Assembly: GCA_033557685.1 (NCBI GenBank)
Contig: JAWQRN010000308.1
Coordinates: forward strand, 1-31,654
Direction of reading: 5' to 3'
Source of the DNA: Sperchopsis tessellata
Taxonomy: Eukaryota; Arthropoda; Insecta; Coleoptera; Hydrophilidae
Length of the DNA: 31,654 nt
Position 1 is the first letter of the stretch; the number at the start of each line of letters is the position of its first letter. Made by a program: the position numbers and the translations under genes. The notes below the pieces were generated by a model, which ran no database searches, had not been told where the DNA came from, and saw only the letters and a program-made list of their open reading frames with translations. This document shows positions 30,453 to 31,654 of the stretch, piece by piece.

Positions 30453-31553
30453 ATGGAAGAGGGATGTGTATATGGTACATGGAATGTAAGAGGGATAAAA
30501 CAAAAAGTGGAAGAGCTGGTACACGAGATTGAAAAATATTGATTGTAGTTTGTATTTATAACAGAAACAAAGAAGGGACAGGGATGTGTGGAAACTGGAA
30601 GACATGAGTAAAAGCTGGTGTGGGGTTTGTCATTTCCAAAAATAGGATGAGTTCAGTGCAGGAATGGAGGTTCGTTGCAGAGAAATTGATGACTGTAAGG
30701 CTGTAAATGAAGAATATAGGGCTTGCTACAGTTGTGATGGTGTATGATCCTAATGAGGATGAAAGAGTGGAGGAAAAAGATAATTTCTGGGGTGAGATGC
30801 AAGAACTGGTGGAACAGTGCATGGGAAATTTGATGGGTGAATTTAATGCTAGACTGGGAAGCGACAATGAAAACTATGAAAGTGTTATGGGACAGTATAG
30901 TGATAGTGTAAAAAATATTAATGGAAAAAGACATAGAATTCTGCTTTCATAATGACTTAATGATTGTAAATACATTCTTCCAGTACAAGTACTCAGTAGT
31001 TGTACCAGGTAGAGGGAAAATGTCTGCAATCAATTACGTCTTGGTAGAAAGATTGAATAAAAGAAGCATAATGGATGAGTGGAAATTGATAGTTATCATT
31101 ACCTGTTGGTGGTGGAAATGACAAGTAGGTGTAACAGTGAAATTTTAAAAGTAAAATGCGGCGAGAAGGCTAGCGGGAAGGAAAATATTGCATCATATAA
31201 GTAAAGTAATACGCAAGTTAGAAAAAGATATCAGTGGAAGTATATGGCCATTATTTTATGAAGGAAGATATCAGAAGGTGTGAGAACTATAGAAGGATAT
31301 TACTTCTGTATGTGCCAGAAAGGTGTTTAAAAAGATACTAACAAGCAAACTCAGTGAAAGGCTGGAAGCACAAATGGAGGATGAACAGAGCAGTTTCCGG
31401 GCAGGTAGGGGCACACAAGATCTCATCTTTGTATTGAGGCAGATCCAGGACTTCATTGATCTCGAGAAAGCTTTTGATAAAGTGAAACGGGAGGATGTGT
31501 GGGTGGTGCTGAGAGTAAGGGGAGTGAAGGGAAATCTATTAGGTGTGTAACTA
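30453..31553 (+). pseudogene. APE-type LINE, endonuclease and start of RT, in TWNK intron 4
   Basis: From the ATG at 30453: CVYGTWNVRGIKQKVEELVH, ITETKKGQGCVE (catalytic Glu region), VMVYDPNEDERVEEKDNFWG, MGEFNARLGS (the GDFN motif altered to GEFN), GKRHRILLS in one frame and IEFCFHNDLMIVNTFFQYK in another, then SAINYVLVE (normally IDYVLV). A deletion then leads to FKKILTSKLSERLEAQMEDE, SSFRAGRGTQDLIFVLRQIQ and FIDLEKAFDKVKREDVW of the RT. Frameshifts, stops and the internal deletion show that it is dead. It is related to the intron 2 LINE of SDAD1 and lies in TWNK sense. Confidence 0.85.
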
Positions 31554-31571
31554 AGCATATACAGTGAAGAC

Positions 31572-31654
31572 AACTGTTATTTATTTATTTATTTAATTAC
31601 ACTACCCAACATTCAACAATTACAGAGTAGGTACAAAGCAACATTAAAGCTAAA
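31572..31654 (-). repeat. LINE-like 3' end with (TAAA)n tail, cut by window edge
   Basis: The + strand shows TTATTTATTTATTTATTTAA followed by unique sequence CACTACCCAACATTCAAC. Read on the minus strand this is a 3' UTR ending in a (TAAA)n tail, as in CR1-like elements. Only the end is in the window. Confidence 0.4.

Overview
This is an AT-rich nuclear window from an animal, most probably an insect. The evidence is two intron-containing nuclear genes with GT-AG introns set in a dense bed of decayed transposons of insect-typical families: APE-type LINEs, a Penelope-like element, a Tigger/pogo element, a hAT element, a tyrosine-recombinase (Crypton-like) element and tRNA-derived SINEs. The order or species cannot be fixed from the sequence. 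There is no prokaryotic operon structure, rRNA operon or CRISPR.

Layout. 1-20.6 kb holds no host gene that I can support. Passing rightward it contains a LINE reverse-transcriptase tail (0.6-1.1 kb), a 17-bp-period degenerate minisatellite (1.36-1.59 kb), a broken Penelope-like element with GIY-YIG domain (2.1-3.9 kb), a LINE endonuclease fragment (4.36-4.77 kb), a solitary Tigger-type terminus (5.26-5.34 kb), a LINE RNase H/C-terminal fragment split by a ~230-bp palindromic repeat (6.96-7.75 kb), a Tigger element with TIRs and TA duplication (8.33-9.91 kb), a 5S-rRNA-like scrap (10.75 kb), long featureless AT-rich DNA, a hAT element with both ends and 8-bp target duplication (15.02-16.94 kb), and LINE remnants into which a tyrosine-recombinase element seems to have inserted (17.1-20.6 kb).

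20.7-31.6 kb is the genic part. SDAD1 (Sda1 homologue, 60S ribosome biogenesis and nuclear export) lies on the minus strand in three exons (20704-22037, 26565-26811, 27099-27734; 738 residues). Its 4.5-kb second intron is full of LINE and SINE remnants. Starting 239 bp away in the opposite direction is TWNK (Twinkle, the mitochondrial replicative DNA helicase). Four exons are visible (27974-28244, 28384-28610, 29223-29650, 30075-30228; 360 residues). The gene runs out of the window inside a LINE-bearing intron before the helicase core. The two genes share a head-to-head promoter that contains a nested palindrome and a CACGTG E-box, so a cytosolic ribosome-assembly factor and an mtDNA replication factor may be co-regulated.

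The most interesting non-gene signals are the palindromic repeat carrying a hammerhead-ribozyme-like core (related copies near 6.6, 7.4, 7.55 and 22.5 kb), the shared promoter palindrome, the partly lost zinc ribbon in Twinkle, and the recombinase element nested in a LINE. I found no convincing new gene system. Most of the window is an ordinary transposon graveyard.
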